A stretch of 64,000 nucleotides of DNA from Mycolicibacter engbaekii (GTDB lineage Bacteria > Actinomycetota > Actinomycetes > Mycobacteriales > Mycobacteriaceae): NCBI RefSeq assembly GCF_002101585.1, contig NZ_LQOT01000004.1, forward strand, positions 1 to 64,000. Direction: 5' to 3'. Under the pieces are notes generated by a model. The model did not search any database. It was not told the DNA's origin and saw nothing but the letters and a program-made list of their open reading frames with translations. The position numbers and the translations under genes are program-made. Positions 54,680 to 63,927 of this stretch are shown piece by piece. Each line of letters starts with the position of its first letter. The first letter of the stretch is position 1.

Positions 54680-54853
54680 ATGCCTCGGTTCGTGGTACCG
54701 GCCGCCATCAGCATCGTCGTGGGCGTGTTACTCGGTGCCGCGGCCGTCTTCGGGGTCACGCTCATGGTGCAACAGGACACCAAGCCGCAGATCGCCGGAG
54801 GGGACCCGCAGTCTTCGGTGCTGAACAGGGTTGAATACGGCAACCGCGGCTGA
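54680..54853 (+). CDS. small membrane/secreted peptide (Rv0236A-like)
   Basis: 57 residues, ATG 54680 with AGAAGGAG upstream. Composition: an N-terminal hydrophobic segment (residues 5-30, VVPAAISIVVGVLLGAAAVF) and a short polar tail ending VLNRVEYGNRG. Length and position equal H37Rv Rv0236A, always just upstream of aftD. The aftD frame opens inside its 3' end, so translation of the two is probably coupled. Function unknown; a role beside AftD is inferred from conserved adjacency. Confidence 0.85.
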   Translation: MPRFVVPAAISIVVGVLLGAAAVFGVTLMVQQDTKPQIAGGDPQSSVLNRVEYGNRG

Positions 54854-57800
54854 CCTGCGCCCGCCGGCAACGCTCGACCAACTGCCGGCAACGTCGCAGG
54901 CGCTGACTCCGCTGTCCCGGCGCTGGCTGTGGCTGGTGGCCGCCGTCGCGCTGGCCTGCAGCATGCTGCAGGCGCCCGGGCGGATCTCGCCGGACACCAA
55001 GCTTGATCTCACACTGGCTCCGCTGCGGTTCCTGGCACGGGCCGCCAACCTGTGGAGCAGTGAGCTGCCGTTCGGCCAGGTGCAGAACCAGGCGTACGGC
55101 TACCTGTTTCCGCACGGCGCCTTTTTCCTGGCCGGTGATCTGCTGGGCCTGCCGGGCTGGATGGTGCAGCGACTGTGGTGGGCCGTGCTGCTCACGGTGG
55201 CGTTCTGGGGCCTGCTGCGCGTCGCGGAGGCGTTGCGGATCGGCAGCCCCACGGCACGGCTGATCGGCGCCGCCGCGTTCGCCCTGTCACCACGGGTGCT
55301 CACCACCTTGGGTTCGATCTCGTCGGAGACGCTGCCCATGGCGCTGGCGCCGTGGGTGCTGCTGCCGGTCATCCGGGCGCTGGGCCTGCCCGGCGATCCG
55401 GATCGGCAGGCACCGCAACGGTCGGCGCGGATGCTGGCCGGGCAGGCCGGCGTCGCGGTGGCGCTGATGGGCGCCGTCAATGCCGTCGCGACGCTGGCGG
55501 GTTGCCTGCCGGCCCTGATCTGGTGGTTGTGTCACCGCCCGAGCCGCCGCTGGTGGCGGTTCACCGGTTGGTGGCTGCTAGCGCTGACTCTGGCGGTGGC
55601 CTGGTGGGTGGTGGCCCTGGTGCTGCTGGGCCGGGTCAGCCCGCCGTTCTTGGATTTCATCGAATCGGCCGGGGTGACCACCCGGTGGACGTCGCTGACC
55701 GAGATGCTGCGCGGCACACACAGTTGGACGCCGTTCGTCGCGCCGAACGCCACCGCGGGGTCTCCGCTGGTCACCCGCCCGGTGCTGATCCTGGGGACCT
55801 GCCTGGTGGCCGCCGCCGGTCTGGCCGGTCTGACCGGCTTGCTCGTCCGGCGCACACCGGGGGCCGGACGGCTGGTCACCATGCTGCTGATCGGCGTGAC
55901 GCTGCTGGCCATCGGCTACGCGGGCGGGCTGGGCTCCCCGCTGGCCCACCCGGTGCAGGCCTTCCTCGACGGTGCCGGCGCCCCGCTGCGCAACCTGCAC
56001 AAGCTCGAGTCGGTGATCCGGATCCCGCTGGTCCTGGGGCTCGTCCACCTGCTGGGCCGTATCCCGCTGCCGGGCAGCGCCCCCCGGCCGGTGTGGCGGC
56101 GCGCCTTCGCCCACCCCGAGCACCACAAGTCAGCCGCGGTGGGCCTGGTGATCCTGACGGCCCTGCTGGTCAGCACCTCGCTGGCCTGGACCGGCCGGCT
56201 CACGCCGCCGGGGACCTTCACCGCCCTGCCGCAATATTGGCGGGACGCCGCGGCGTGGCTCTCCGAACACAACGCCGGCGGGCCCACCCCGGGCCGCGTT
56301 CTCGTGGCACCGGGGGCGCCGTTCGCCACCCAGACCTGGGGAAACAGTCACGACGAGCCGCTGCAGGTCCTCGAGGCCGGCCCGTGGGGGGTGCGCGACT
56401 CGATCCCGCTGACACCGCCGCAGACCATCCGGGCGCTCGACTCGGTGCAGCGCCTGTTCGCCTCCGGCCGGCCATCGGCCGGCCTGGCCGACACCCTGAT
56501 CAGACAGGGCATCTCCTACCTGGTGGTGCGCAACGACCTCGATCCCGACACCTCCCGCTCGGCGCGGCCACTGCTGGTGCACCGCGCCGTCGACGGCTCA
56601 CCGGGGCTGCGGCGGGTTGCCCAGTTCGGCGATCCGGTCGGCTCGGGCTCGGTCCCGGGCTTCGTCGCCGACAGCGGCCTGCGGCCCGCGTATCCGGCGA
56701 TCGAGATCTACCGGGTCGGTGATCCCGCGGCCGACGCAAACCCGGGCGCGCCCTATCTGGCCGATCTCGACGCGATGCCGCGCGTCGACGGCGGCCCCGA
56801 GGTGTTGCTGCGCCTCGACGAGCACCGCCGGCTGCGCGGCGAGCCCGCGCTGGGCCCGGTGCTGCTGACCGGGGACGCCCGGCGCGCGGGACTGCCCACC
56901 CCCGCGGTGACCGTCACCGACACCCCGCTGGCCCGCGAGACCGACTACGGCCGGGTGGACGACCACTCTTCGACGATCCGGGCCGCCGGCGACGCCCGGC
57001 ACACCCTGAGCCGGGTCCCGGACTATCCGACGCCCGGCGCCAGCACCGTGTTCGGTGGTTGGCTCGGAGGCCGGCTCACCGCCTCCAGTTCGTCCTCGGA
57101 CGCCACCACGCTGCCCGACGTGGCGCCGTCGACCTCCCCTGCGGCCGCCATCGACGGCGACTCCGGAACTGCCTGGGTCTCCAGCGCGCTGCAGTCGGCG
57201 GTCGGGCAGTGGCTGCAGGTGGACTTCGACCATCCGCTGACCAACGGCATCATCACCGTGACGCCCAGCGCGACGGCCGTCGGCGCGCAGGTGCGGCGCA
57301 TCCAGATCTCCACCGTCAACGGCACCACCACGTTGCGCTTCGACCGGGCCGGCGAGCCGCTGACCGCCGCCCTGCCCTACGGCGAGACGCCGTGGGTGCG
57401 CATCACGGCGTCCGGCACCGACGACGGCTCTCCGGGTGTGCAGTTCGGCATCACCGATTTGGCCGTCACCCAGTACGACGCCTCGGGTTTCGCCCATCCG
57501 GTCGACCTGCGGCACACCGCGCTGGTTCCAGCGCCGCCGGCGGGCGCGCAGGTGGCGCAGTGGGACCTGGGGGCGGGACTGCCGGGCCGGGCCGGCTGTG
57601 CGCCGGTCGACGGCGCGGTGCGCTGCGCGGCGTCGATGATGCTGGAGCCCGAGGAGCCCGCCACCTTCAGCCGCACCCTGAACGTTCCGCGGGCCATGTC
57701 GGTGACCCCGACGATCTGGGTGCGACCACGGCAGAGCCCGCACCTGGTCGATCTGATCGCCGAACCGGGTGCCGCACGGGCCCACGGCGACGCCGACGTG

Positions 57801-59144
57801 CTCGACGTGCTCGGATCGGCCTACGCCGCCGCCGACGGCGATCCGGGCACGGCGTGGACGGCGTCGCAACGGGTGGTCGCGCATCGGTCGCCGCCCACCC
57901 TGACCGTCACCCTGCCGCGGCCGGTCCAAGTGACCGGATTGCGGTTCACCGCCAGCCGGTCTCCGCTGCCGGCGCGACCCACCCTGGTCGCGATCGATCT
58001 GGGGTCGGGGCCGCAGGTTCGCCAAGTGGCCGAATCCGGTGAGCAGCAGGTGCAGTTGCTGCCGCGCGTCACCGATACCGTGCGGATCAGCCTGCTGGGC
58101 TGGGAGGACGTGATCGACCGCACCGCAATCGGCTTCGATCAGCTCAAACCACCGGGCCTGGCCGAGGTCAGCGTGCTCGGCGCCGGCGGACGTCCGGTCG
58201 CCCCCGCCGATCCCGCCCGCAACCGCGCGCGTGCGGTGCACGTCGACTGCGGGCACGGCCCGATCATCGCGATCGCCGGGCGGTTTGTGCACACCACGAT
58301 CACCACGACTGTCGGAGCGTTGCTCGACGATCAGCCGGTGGCGGCCAAGGCGTGCGACCAACGTCCGATCGCGTTGCCGCCGGGCGCCCAGGAGTTGGTG
58401 GTCAGCCCGGGGCCGGCGTTCGTGGTCGACAGCGCCACGTTGTCCGGTGCGTCTGCGACCGTCGGCACCACGGAGACGACACCGGCGGTCTTGGGTTCGT
58501 GGGGCGCGGGCCGGCGCGAGGTGACGGTGCCCGGTGCGGCGGCCGGGCGGGTGCTGGTGGTTCCGGAGAGCATCAACAGCGGGTGGGTGGCTCGCCGTTC
58601 GGACGGCACCCCGCTGGCGCCGGTGGCGGTCAACGGATGGCAGCAGGGTTTCGTGCTGCCCGCCGGCACCGACGGCGCGATCACCGTGACCTTCGGGCCC
58701 AATCGGCTCTACCGGCTCGGGATGGCCGGCGGACTGGCGCTGCTGCCGCTGCTGGCCTTGCTGGCCTGGTGGCCGGCGCGGCGGGCTCGCGATCCCGGTC
58801 CCCCGGCGCTGCCGTGGCAGCCGGGCCGCCGCGTGGTGGCGGGGACAGCGCTGACGGCCGGTTTCTTGATCGCCGGGCCCGCCGGAGCGGCGGTGTTCGG
58901 CGCGGCGATGGTCCTGCTGTGGGCGCTGCGGCATCGGCAACGGGCCTTCGATGCGGTTCGGCTGGGGTTGAGTGCGGGAGGGCTGACCGCCGCGGGGGCG
59001 ATGCTGTGCCGGCACCCCTGGCGGTCGGTGGACGGCTACGCCGGCCACTCCGCCGGAGTCCAGCTGGCGGCACTGATCTCCCTCGCCGCCCTGTCAGCCA
59101 CCGCCGTCGTGATGTCGCAAGCTCGACGGAGTCGCGCTGGCTAG
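54831..59144 (+). CDS. aftD: alpha-(1->3)-arabinofuranosyltransferase AftD
   Basis: 1437 residues (H37Rv Rv0236c is about 1400). GT-C fold integral membrane enzyme that adds arabinofuranose from decaprenyl-phospho-arabinose to arabinogalactan and lipoarabinomannan. About ten or more N-terminal helices (first WLWLVAAVALACSML) with PDTKLDLTLAPLRFLARA carrying the expected acidic residue. Large external region (about 460-1260) with carbohydrate-binding-like modules (AIDGDSGTAWVSSALQ, AADGDPGTAWTASQR), then C-terminal helices. The start is uncertain: the TTG at 54831 overlaps the small-peptide gene. The stop is shared with the convergent gene as CTAG. Confidence 0.95.
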   Translation: MNTATAADLRPPATLDQLPATSQALTPLSRRWLWLVAAVALACSMLQAPGRISPDTKLDLTLAPLRFLARAANLWSSELPFGQVQNQAYGYLFPHGAFFLAGDLLGLPGWMVQRLWWAVLLTVAFWGLLRVAEALRIGSPTARLIGAAAFALSPRVLTTLGSISSETLPMALAPWVLLPVIRALGLPGDPDRQAPQRSARMLAGQAGVAVALMGAVNAVATLAGCLPALIWWLCHRPSRRWWRFTGWWLLALTLAVAWWVVALVLLGRVSPPFLDFIESAGVTTRWTSLTEMLRGTHSWTPFVAPNATAGSPLVTRPVLILGTCLVAAAGLAGLTGLLVRRTPGAGRLVTMLLIGVTLLAIGYAGGLGSPLAHPVQAFLDGAGAPLRNLHKLESVIRIPLVLGLVHLLGRIPLPGSAPRPVWRRAFAHPEHHKSAAVGLVILTALLVSTSLAWTGRLTPPGTFTALPQYWRDAAAWLSEHNAGGPTPGRVLVAPGAPFATQTWGNSHDEPLQVLEAGPWGVRDSIPLTPPQTIRALDSVQRLFASGRPSAGLADTLIRQGISYLVVRNDLDPDTSRSARPLLVHRAVDGSPGLRRVAQFGDPVGSGSVPGFVADSGLRPAYPAIEIYRVGDPAADANPGAPYLADLDAMPRVDGGPEVLLRLDEHRRLRGEPALGPVLLTGDARRAGLPTPAVTVTDTPLARETDYGRVDDHSSTIRAAGDARHTLSRVPDYPTPGASTVFGGWLGGRLTASSSSSDATTLPDVAPSTSPAAAIDGDSGTAWVSSALQSAVGQWLQVDFDHPLTNGIITVTPSATAVGAQVRRIQISTVNGTTTLRFDRAGEPLTAALPYGETPWVRITASGTDDGSPGVQFGITDLAVTQYDASGFAHPVDLRHTALVPAPPAGAQVAQWDLGAGLPGRAGCAPVDGAVRCAASMMLEPEEPATFSRTLNVPRAMSVTPTIWVRPRQSPHLVDLIAEPGAARAHGDADVLDVLGSAYAAADGDPGTAWTASQRVVAHRSPPTLTVTLPRPVQVTGLRFTASRSPLPARPTLVAIDLGSGPQVRQVAESGEQQVQLLPRVTDTVRISLLGWEDVIDRTAIGFDQLKPPGLAEVSVLGAGGRPVAPADPARNRARAVHVDCGHGPIIAIAGRFVHTTITTTVGALLDDQPVAAKACDQRPIALPPGAQELVVSPGPAFVVDSATLSGASATVGTTETTPAVLGSWGAGRREVTVPGAAAGRVLVVPESINSGWVARRSDGTPLAPVAVNGWQQGFVLPAGTDGAITVTFGPNRLYRLGMAGGLALLPLLALLAWWPARRARDPGPPALPWQPGRRVVAGTALTAGFLIAGPAGAAVFGAAMVLLWALRHRQRAFDAVRLGLSAGGLTAAGAMLCRHPWRSVDGYAGHSAGVQLAALISLAALSATAVVMSQARRSRAG

Positions 59145-60061
59145 GGCGCGGCTTCGAGCTTCTCGATCTGGGTGTTGAACAGCCGCACCAGTTCCTCGGC
59201 GTGGGTGGCGTCACCGGAATCGTCGGCGTCGGGACGCAGTCCGATGTCGTTGCTGGTGGCAACGACCAGCACTCCGCGGTAGTAGCCGGAGATGGTGGAG
59301 GCGGTGATCGAGATCGGCAGCCGGACAGTGGCCTTGCTGGCGCTCGTGATCACCGTCGCGACCGCCCACGGCGGCACCCCGTCGGCCTCCAACGGTTCCA
59401 GCTGGATATCGGTGGTCACCGAACGCCCGCCCTGCTCGAAGGTCTGGGTGAAGGTTTTGCACTTCTCCACGAACCGTTTGAGGTTGGGGTGGTCCGGCGT
59501 CAGTGCCAGCCGCACCCGCATGGTGTGCAGGCCGCCGGGCTGAAACTTGGCCAAGGTCGCCGTCGCCGTCTGGGTGGCGGAGGCCGGGCTGGAGTAGAAA
59601 TCGGCACATTCGGGTGGGTCGACGGTCAGATTCGGCATATCCGACGGGGTGTCGCCGGCACTGTCGACGCCGCTGATCCACTTGCCGCCGGACGGGTCCG
59701 GGAAGGCGGAGCGCTCGACCAGCATCTCCGACGACAGATTCGTGATGTCGGGCTTGCGCGATGGCTTCTCCTCGGCCGCGAACCGGCCGCCGAGCACCAG
59801 TACCAGTCCGGCGATCACCACGACCGCCACCCCGCCCAGCGACAGCCACAGCAATCTGCGCGACTTGGGCTCGGGCGGACCCGGCATCGGCCACGGCGCA
59901 CCGTAGGGCGGGACCCCGCCGGGGGGCATGCCAGGTTCGTCCTGGACCCACAGTTGCCAGCCGGGAGGTGGGGGCGGCCAGGTCGGATCAGGCGCCCAGT
60001 TGGCATCCGGCGCCCAGCCAGGCGGCGGAGGCGGCCAGGTGGGCGGTGGGTTGAAACGCAT
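59141..60061 (-). CDS. proline-rich single-pass membrane protein of unknown function
   Basis: 306 residues, ATG 60061. N-terminal 70 residues are Pro/Trp-rich with a repeated WPPPPPGW motif. One membrane helix follows at about residues 74-93 (WLSLGGVAVVVIAGLVLVLG). An extracytoplasmic domain of about 210 residues holds a Cys pair (ECADFY, EKCKTF) and alternating beta-strand patterns (THTMRVRLALTPD-like, VRLPISITASTISGYYRGVLVV). This layout resembles mycobacterial sensor/lipoprotein-type envelope proteins, but no family is firmly recognised. Convergent with aftD and divergent from gabD1. Confidence 0.8.
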   Translation of the reverse strand: MRFNPPPTWPPPPPGWAPDANWAPDPTWPPPPPGWQLWVQDEPGMPPGGVPPYGAPWPMPGPPEPKSRRLLWLSLGGVAVVVIAGLVLVLGGRFAAEEKPSRKPDITNLSSEMLVERSAFPDPSGGKWISGVDSAGDTPSDMPNLTVDPPECADFYSSPASATQTATATLAKFQPGGLHTMRVRLALTPDHPNLKRFVEKCKTFTQTFEQGGRSVTTDIQLEPLEADGVPPWAVATVITSASKATVRLPISITASTISGYYRGVLVVATSNDIGLRPDADDSGDATHAEELVRLFNTQIEKLEAAP

Positions 60062-60173
60062 CGGGCGACTCCCGTATCGACGTACTGATGCTGGCTCGTG
60101 GCGAGCCTACGCGGTTCGATGGTGGCAGGCTGGACATGTAGTCGTCACACCGCAGCACCGAAGGGGGTTCCGC

Positions 60174-61556
60174 GTGCCCGCAACACCGATAGCGACGATC
60201 AACCCGGCAACCGGGGAAACGGTCAAGACGTTCACCGCCGCCGGCGACGCCGAAGTCGACGCCGCGATCACCCGCGCGGCGAATAGGTTCGTCACATACC
60301 GTCGCACCGGTTTCGACGAACGCGCCCGATGGATGCACGCCGCGGCCGACCTGCTCGAAGCCGAGGCCGACGAGGTCGCCGCCATGATGACCCTGGAGAT
60401 GGGCAAGACCCTGACAGCGGCGAAGGCCGAAGCACTCAAGTGCGTCAAGGGCTTCCGCTACTACGCCGACCACAGCGAGCAACTGCTGGCCGACGAGAAC
60501 GCCGACGCACCGAAGGTCAACGCATCCAAGGCGTTCGCGCGCTATCAGCCGCTCGGGGTGGTGCTGGCGGTGATGCCGTGGAACTTCCCGCTGTGGCAGG
60601 CCGTGCGGTTTGCCGCCCCGGCCTTGATGGCCGGCAATGTCGGACTGCTCAAGCACGCCTCGAACGTGCCCCAGACCGCCCTGTACCTCGCCGAGCTGTT
60701 GTCCCGGGCCGGCTTTCCCGAGGGTTGCTTCCAGACCCTGCTGATCCCGTCGGGGGCGGTCGAGCGTGTGCTGCGCGATCCGCGGGTAGCCGCGGCCACG
60801 CTGACCGGTAGCGAACCCGCCGGCCGTTCGGTAGCCGCCATCGCCGGCGACGAGATCAAACACACCGTGCTGGAACTGGGCGGCAGCGACCCGTTCATCG
60901 TGATGCCCTCGGCCGACCTGGCCTCGGCGGTTGCCACCGCGGTTACCGCGAGGGTGCAGAACAATGGTCAATCATGTATCGCGGCAAAGAGATTCATCGT
61001 CCATGCCGACATCTACGAGGAATTCACCTCTGCGTTCGTAAGCCAGATGTCAGCTCTTCGGGTGGGCGATCCGACTGATCCGGACACCGACATCGGGCCG
61101 CTGGCAACCGAGGCGGGACGCGATGAGGTCGCGCAGCAGGTGGACGCCGCCGCGGCTGCCGGGGCGGTGATCCGTTGCGGCGGAAAGCGGCTCAACCGCC
61201 CCGGGTGGTTCTACCCGCCCACCGTGATCACCGACATCACCCGTGACATGGCGATTTTCACCGAGGAGGTGTTCGGCCCGGTGGCGTCGGTGTACTGCGC
61301 CGCAGACATCGATGAGGCCATCGAGATCGCCAATGCCAGCCCGTTCGGCCTGGGCTCCAACGCCTGGACCCGCGACGAAGCCGAGATCAGCCGTTTCACC
61401 GACGAGATCGAGGCCGGCCAGGTGTTCATCAACGGGATGACGGTGTCCTACCCGGAGTTGCCGTTCGGCGGGATCAAGCGGTCCGGGTACGGCCGCGAGC
61501 TCTCGGGCCACGGCATCCGGGAGTTCTGCAACCTCAAGACGGTGTGGGTGGCCTGA
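60174..61556 (+). CDS. gabD1: NADP-dependent succinate-semialdehyde dehydrogenase GabD1
   Basis: 460 residues from a GTG at 60174 with AAGGGGG upstream; H37Rv GabD1 (Rv0234c) has about 457 in the short annotation. Aldehyde dehydrogenase motifs: VMPWNFPLWQAVR, LTGSEPAGRSVA, catalytic Glu in VLELGGSDPF, and Cys268 in GQSCIAAKR. EVFGPVASVY and PFGGIKRSGYGREL complete the pattern. Converts succinic semialdehyde to succinate, linking GABA/2-oxoglutarate breakdown to the Sdh1 reaction. Confidence 0.93.
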   Translation: MPATPIATINPATGETVKTFTAAGDAEVDAAITRAANRFVTYRRTGFDERARWMHAAADLLEAEADEVAAMMTLEMGKTLTAAKAEALKCVKGFRYYADHSEQLLADENADAPKVNASKAFARYQPLGVVLAVMPWNFPLWQAVRFAAPALMAGNVGLLKHASNVPQTALYLAELLSRAGFPEGCFQTLLIPSGAVERVLRDPRVAAATLTGSEPAGRSVAAIAGDEIKHTVLELGGSDPFIVMPSADLASAVATAVTARVQNNGQSCIAAKRFIVHADIYEEFTSAFVSQMSALRVGDPTDPDTDIGPLATEAGRDEVAQQVDAAAAAGAVIRCGGKRLNRPGWFYPPTVITDITRDMAIFTEEVFGPVASVYCAADIDEAIEIANASPFGLGSNAWTRDEAEISRFTDEIEAGQVFINGMTVSYPELPFGGIKRSGYGRELSGHGIREFCNLKTVWVA

Positions 61557-61562
61557 GTCCGG

Positions 61563-62165
61563 TCATGAGCCCGCGATCCTGGCGGCGATGCCCACCACCC
61601 GGGTGGCCAGGTGGTCGAGTGCGGCAAGGGTGGGCTTGTCCAGCTGGTTCTGGTTGTCCGCACCGGTGACGTGCCCGACGCCGTAGGGGTTGCCGTCGGC
61701 GAACTTGATCGGGTCGGTGTAGCCCGGCGGCACCAGGATGCCGCCGAAATGCATCAGCGACACGTAGAGGTTCAGCAGCGTGGCCTCCTGCCCGCCGTGC
61801 GCGGTCTGACTCGAGGTGAACCCGGCGTAGACCTTGTCGGCGAGTTCGCCCTTGGCCCACAGCCCGCCCAGTCCATCGATGAAGTTCCGGAATTGCGCCG
61901 CAGGGGAACCGAATCGGGTGGGCGAGCCGAAGATGACGGCGTCCGCCCAGACGATGTCGTCGCCGGTGGCGGCGGGCAGGTCTTTGGTCGCCGCGTAGTT
62001 GGCGGTCCACGCCGGATTGTGGGCGAAGCTCGCCGGATCGCGCGTCTCCTCGATGTGCCGCACCCGCACCTGCGCGCCGGCGGCCTCACCTGCCCGGGCC
62101 ACTCGCTGGGCCATCGCGGTGCCGTGTCCGGTGGCCGAGTAGTAGATAACCGCCAGCTTCGTCAT
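61563..62165 (-). CDS. wrbA: NAD(P)H:quinone oxidoreductase, WrbA family
   Basis: 200 residues, ATG 62165 with AAGGAGA upstream. Flavodoxin-like fold: the FMN phosphate loop is VIYYSATGHGTAMAQRVA, then ADAVIFGSPTRFGSPAAQFRNFID and TSSQTAHGGQEATLLNLYVSLMHFG (WrbA family signatures). Two-electron reduction of quinones with NAD(P)H to avoid semiquinone radicals. It lies downstream of the LLM oxidoreductase on the same strand (58-base gap), so both may answer to the MarR regulator. Confidence 0.92.
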   Translation of the reverse strand: MTKLAVIYYSATGHGTAMAQRVARAGEAAGAQVRVRHIEETRDPASFAHNPAWTANYAATKDLPAATGDDIVWADAVIFGSPTRFGSPAAQFRNFIDGLGGLWAKGELADKVYAGFTSSQTAHGGQEATLLNLYVSLMHFGGILVPPGYTDPIKFADGNPYGVGHVTGADNQNQLDKPTLAALDHLATRVVGIAARIAGS

Positions 62166-62223
62166 TGCCTTGTCTCCTTGGTTGTTGTGGGTGTCAGTTC
62201 CTGCCGGCCGGCAGTGCTTGGCT

Positions 62224-63333
62224 TCACGATGCCTCCCGGATCGGGGTGCGCCCGGCCGCGATGAGGGACTGGTGAGTGGGCGCCGCGGGAACGTGTGCGG
62301 GCCGGCCGACGGCGAACTCTTTGCGCAGCACCGGCACCACGTGCTCCCCCAGTAGATCGAGCTGTTCGAGCACGGTCTTCAACGGCAGCCCCGCATGGTC
62401 GATCAGGAAGAGCTGGCGCTGGTAGTCGCCGACGTATTCCCGAAACCCCAGGGTCTTGTCGATCACCTGCTGGGGCGAACCGACCGTCAGGGGCGTCTGG
62501 GCGCTGAACTCCTCGAGGCTGGGCCCGTAGCCGTAGACCGGGGCGTTGTCGAAGTACGGCCGGAACTCGTTCACCGCGTCTTGGCTGTTGGGCCGCAGGA
62601 ACACCTGACCGCCCAGACCGACGATCGCCTGGTCGGGGTCACCGTGGCCGTGGTGTTCGAAACGCTCGCGGTAGAGCTGCACCATCCGCTGGGTGTGCGA
62701 TGCCGGCCAGAAGATATGGTTGGCGAAGAAGCCGTCGCCGTAAAACGCGGCGAGTTCGGCGATTTCGGGACTGCGGATCGAACCGTGCCAGACGAACGGC
62801 GCAACTCCGTCCAGCGGGCGCGGCGCCAGGGTGAAACCGCGCAACGGCGCACGGTACTCACCGGTCCAGTCGACGACCTCCTCGCGCCACAACCGGCGCA
62901 ACAGCCGGTAGTTCTCCACGGTCAGCGGCAGCGCGGACCCGATGTCCCTGCCGAACCAGGGGTACACCGGTCCGGTGTTTCCGCGGCCCAGCATCAGATC
63001 CACCCGGCCATCGGCGAGGTGTTGCAACACGCTGTAGTCCTCGGCGATCTTCACCGGGTCGTTGGTGGTGATCAGCGTGGTCGCGGTGCTGAGCACGATG
63101 CGCTCGGTCTGCGCTGCGAGGTAGCCCAGCAGGGTGGTCGGCGACGACGGCACGAATGGCGGGTTGTGGTGCTCGCCGGTGGCGAACACGTCCAGACCGA
63201 CCTCCTCGGCCTTTTTCGCGATCACCACGGTCGCCCGGATCCGCTCCGCCTCAGTCGGCGTACGACCGGTGGTCGGGTCGGCGGTGACATCGCCGACGGT
63301 GAAGATGCCGAACTGCATACCGGTGTTGGTCAC
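62224..63333 (-). CDS. LLM-class flavin/F420-dependent oxidoreductase
   Basis: 369 residues from a GTG at 63333 with AAGGAGGG seven bases upstream; an ATG at 63318 is possible. TIM-barrel luciferase-like pattern: MQFGIFTVGDV, VGLDVFATGEHHNPPFV, LSTATTLITTNDPVKIAEDYSVL and GRVDLMLGRGN. Near the C-terminus, TPLTVGSPQQVIDKTL. Monooxygenase (FMN) or F420 enzyme; the cofactor cannot be decided by eye. Divergent from a MarR-type gene with a palindrome next to its start. Confidence 0.9.
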   Translation of the reverse strand: MTNTGMQFGIFTVGDVTADPTTGRTPTEAERIRATVVIAKKAEEVGLDVFATGEHHNPPFVPSSPTTLLGYLAAQTERIVLSTATTLITTNDPVKIAEDYSVLQHLADGRVDLMLGRGNTGPVYPWFGRDIGSALPLTVENYRLLRRLWREEVVDWTGEYRAPLRGFTLAPRPLDGVAPFVWHGSIRSPEIAELAAFYGDGFFANHIFWPASHTQRMVQLYRERFEHHGHGDPDQAIVGLGGQVFLRPNSQDAVNEFRPYFDNAPVYGYGPSLEEFSAQTPLTVGSPQQVIDKTLGFREYVGDYQRQLFLIDHAGLPLKTVLEQLDLLGEHVVPVLRKEFAVGRPAHVPAAPTHQSLIAAGRTPIREAS

Positions 63334-63365
63334 GCGAAGCCCTCCTTGTTGATCACTGTAGCTGA

Positions 63366-63383
63366 TAGTTGCTAACGCAACTA
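63366..63383. promoter_or_regulatory. MarR-type operator between the LLM gene and the MarR gene
   Basis: TAGTTGC (63366-63372) and GCAACTA (63377-63383) are perfect arms around TAAC. A further half site GCAACTA is at 63452-63458 just before the MarR ATG. The positions suit repression of both divergent promoters. Confidence 0.6.
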
Positions 63384-63468
63384 GTTTTCGATTCATTCCG
63401 GAGATGGATTGCGGATATAGCGAGCGCCTCCCCGGTCCAGTGATGCTCGAAGCAACTACATTGAGAGC

Positions 63469-63927
63469 ATGGACACGCGCTGGCTCAGCCAGAAGGAACA
63501 ACGCATGTGGCGCGGCTATCTGGACAGCACACGCCTGCTGCTGCGCAGCCTGGACCGGCAATTGACCGCCGACTCAGGACTGAGCCTGTCCGACTTCGAG
63601 ATTCTGGCGCTGCTGTCCGAGGCGCCGGAGCGCCGGATGCGTATGAACGAGCTGGCCGACATCACCGTGACCACCCGCAGCGGGGTGACCCGCGCGGTCA
63701 AACGGCTGACCGACGCCGGCTGGGTCCGCCAGGTCAGGTGTGAGGAAGACAAGCGCGGGCAGTACGCCGAACTCACCGAGTCGGGCATCAACAAACTGCG
63801 CACCGCCGCGCCGGGTCATGTCGCAGCGGTGCGCGCCGGCCTGTTCGATTCCCTGAGCCCCCGCGAGGTGGAGTTGTTCAGCCACTCCTACGCCCGCATC
63901 CGCGACAATCTGCTGGAGCACCCGTAG
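63469..63927 (+). CDS. MarR family transcriptional regulator
   Basis: 152 residues, ATG 63469. Helical N-terminus (QRMWRGYLDSTRLLLRSLDRQL), then the winged helix: SLSDFEILALLSEAPERRMRMNELAD, TTRSGVTRAVKRLTDAGWVRQV and the wing EDKRGQYAELTESG. C-terminal dimerisation helices. The divergent LLM gene and wrbA are its probable targets, through the GCAACTA sites. The ligand is unknown; redox-active phenolics or quinones would suit WrbA (inference). Confidence 0.92.
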   Translation: MDTRWLSQKEQRMWRGYLDSTRLLLRSLDRQLTADSGLSLSDFEILALLSEAPERRMRMNELADITVTTRSGVTRAVKRLTDAGWVRQVRCEEDKRGQYAELTESGINKLRTAAPGHVAAVRAGLFDSLSPREVELFSHSYARIRDNLLEHP

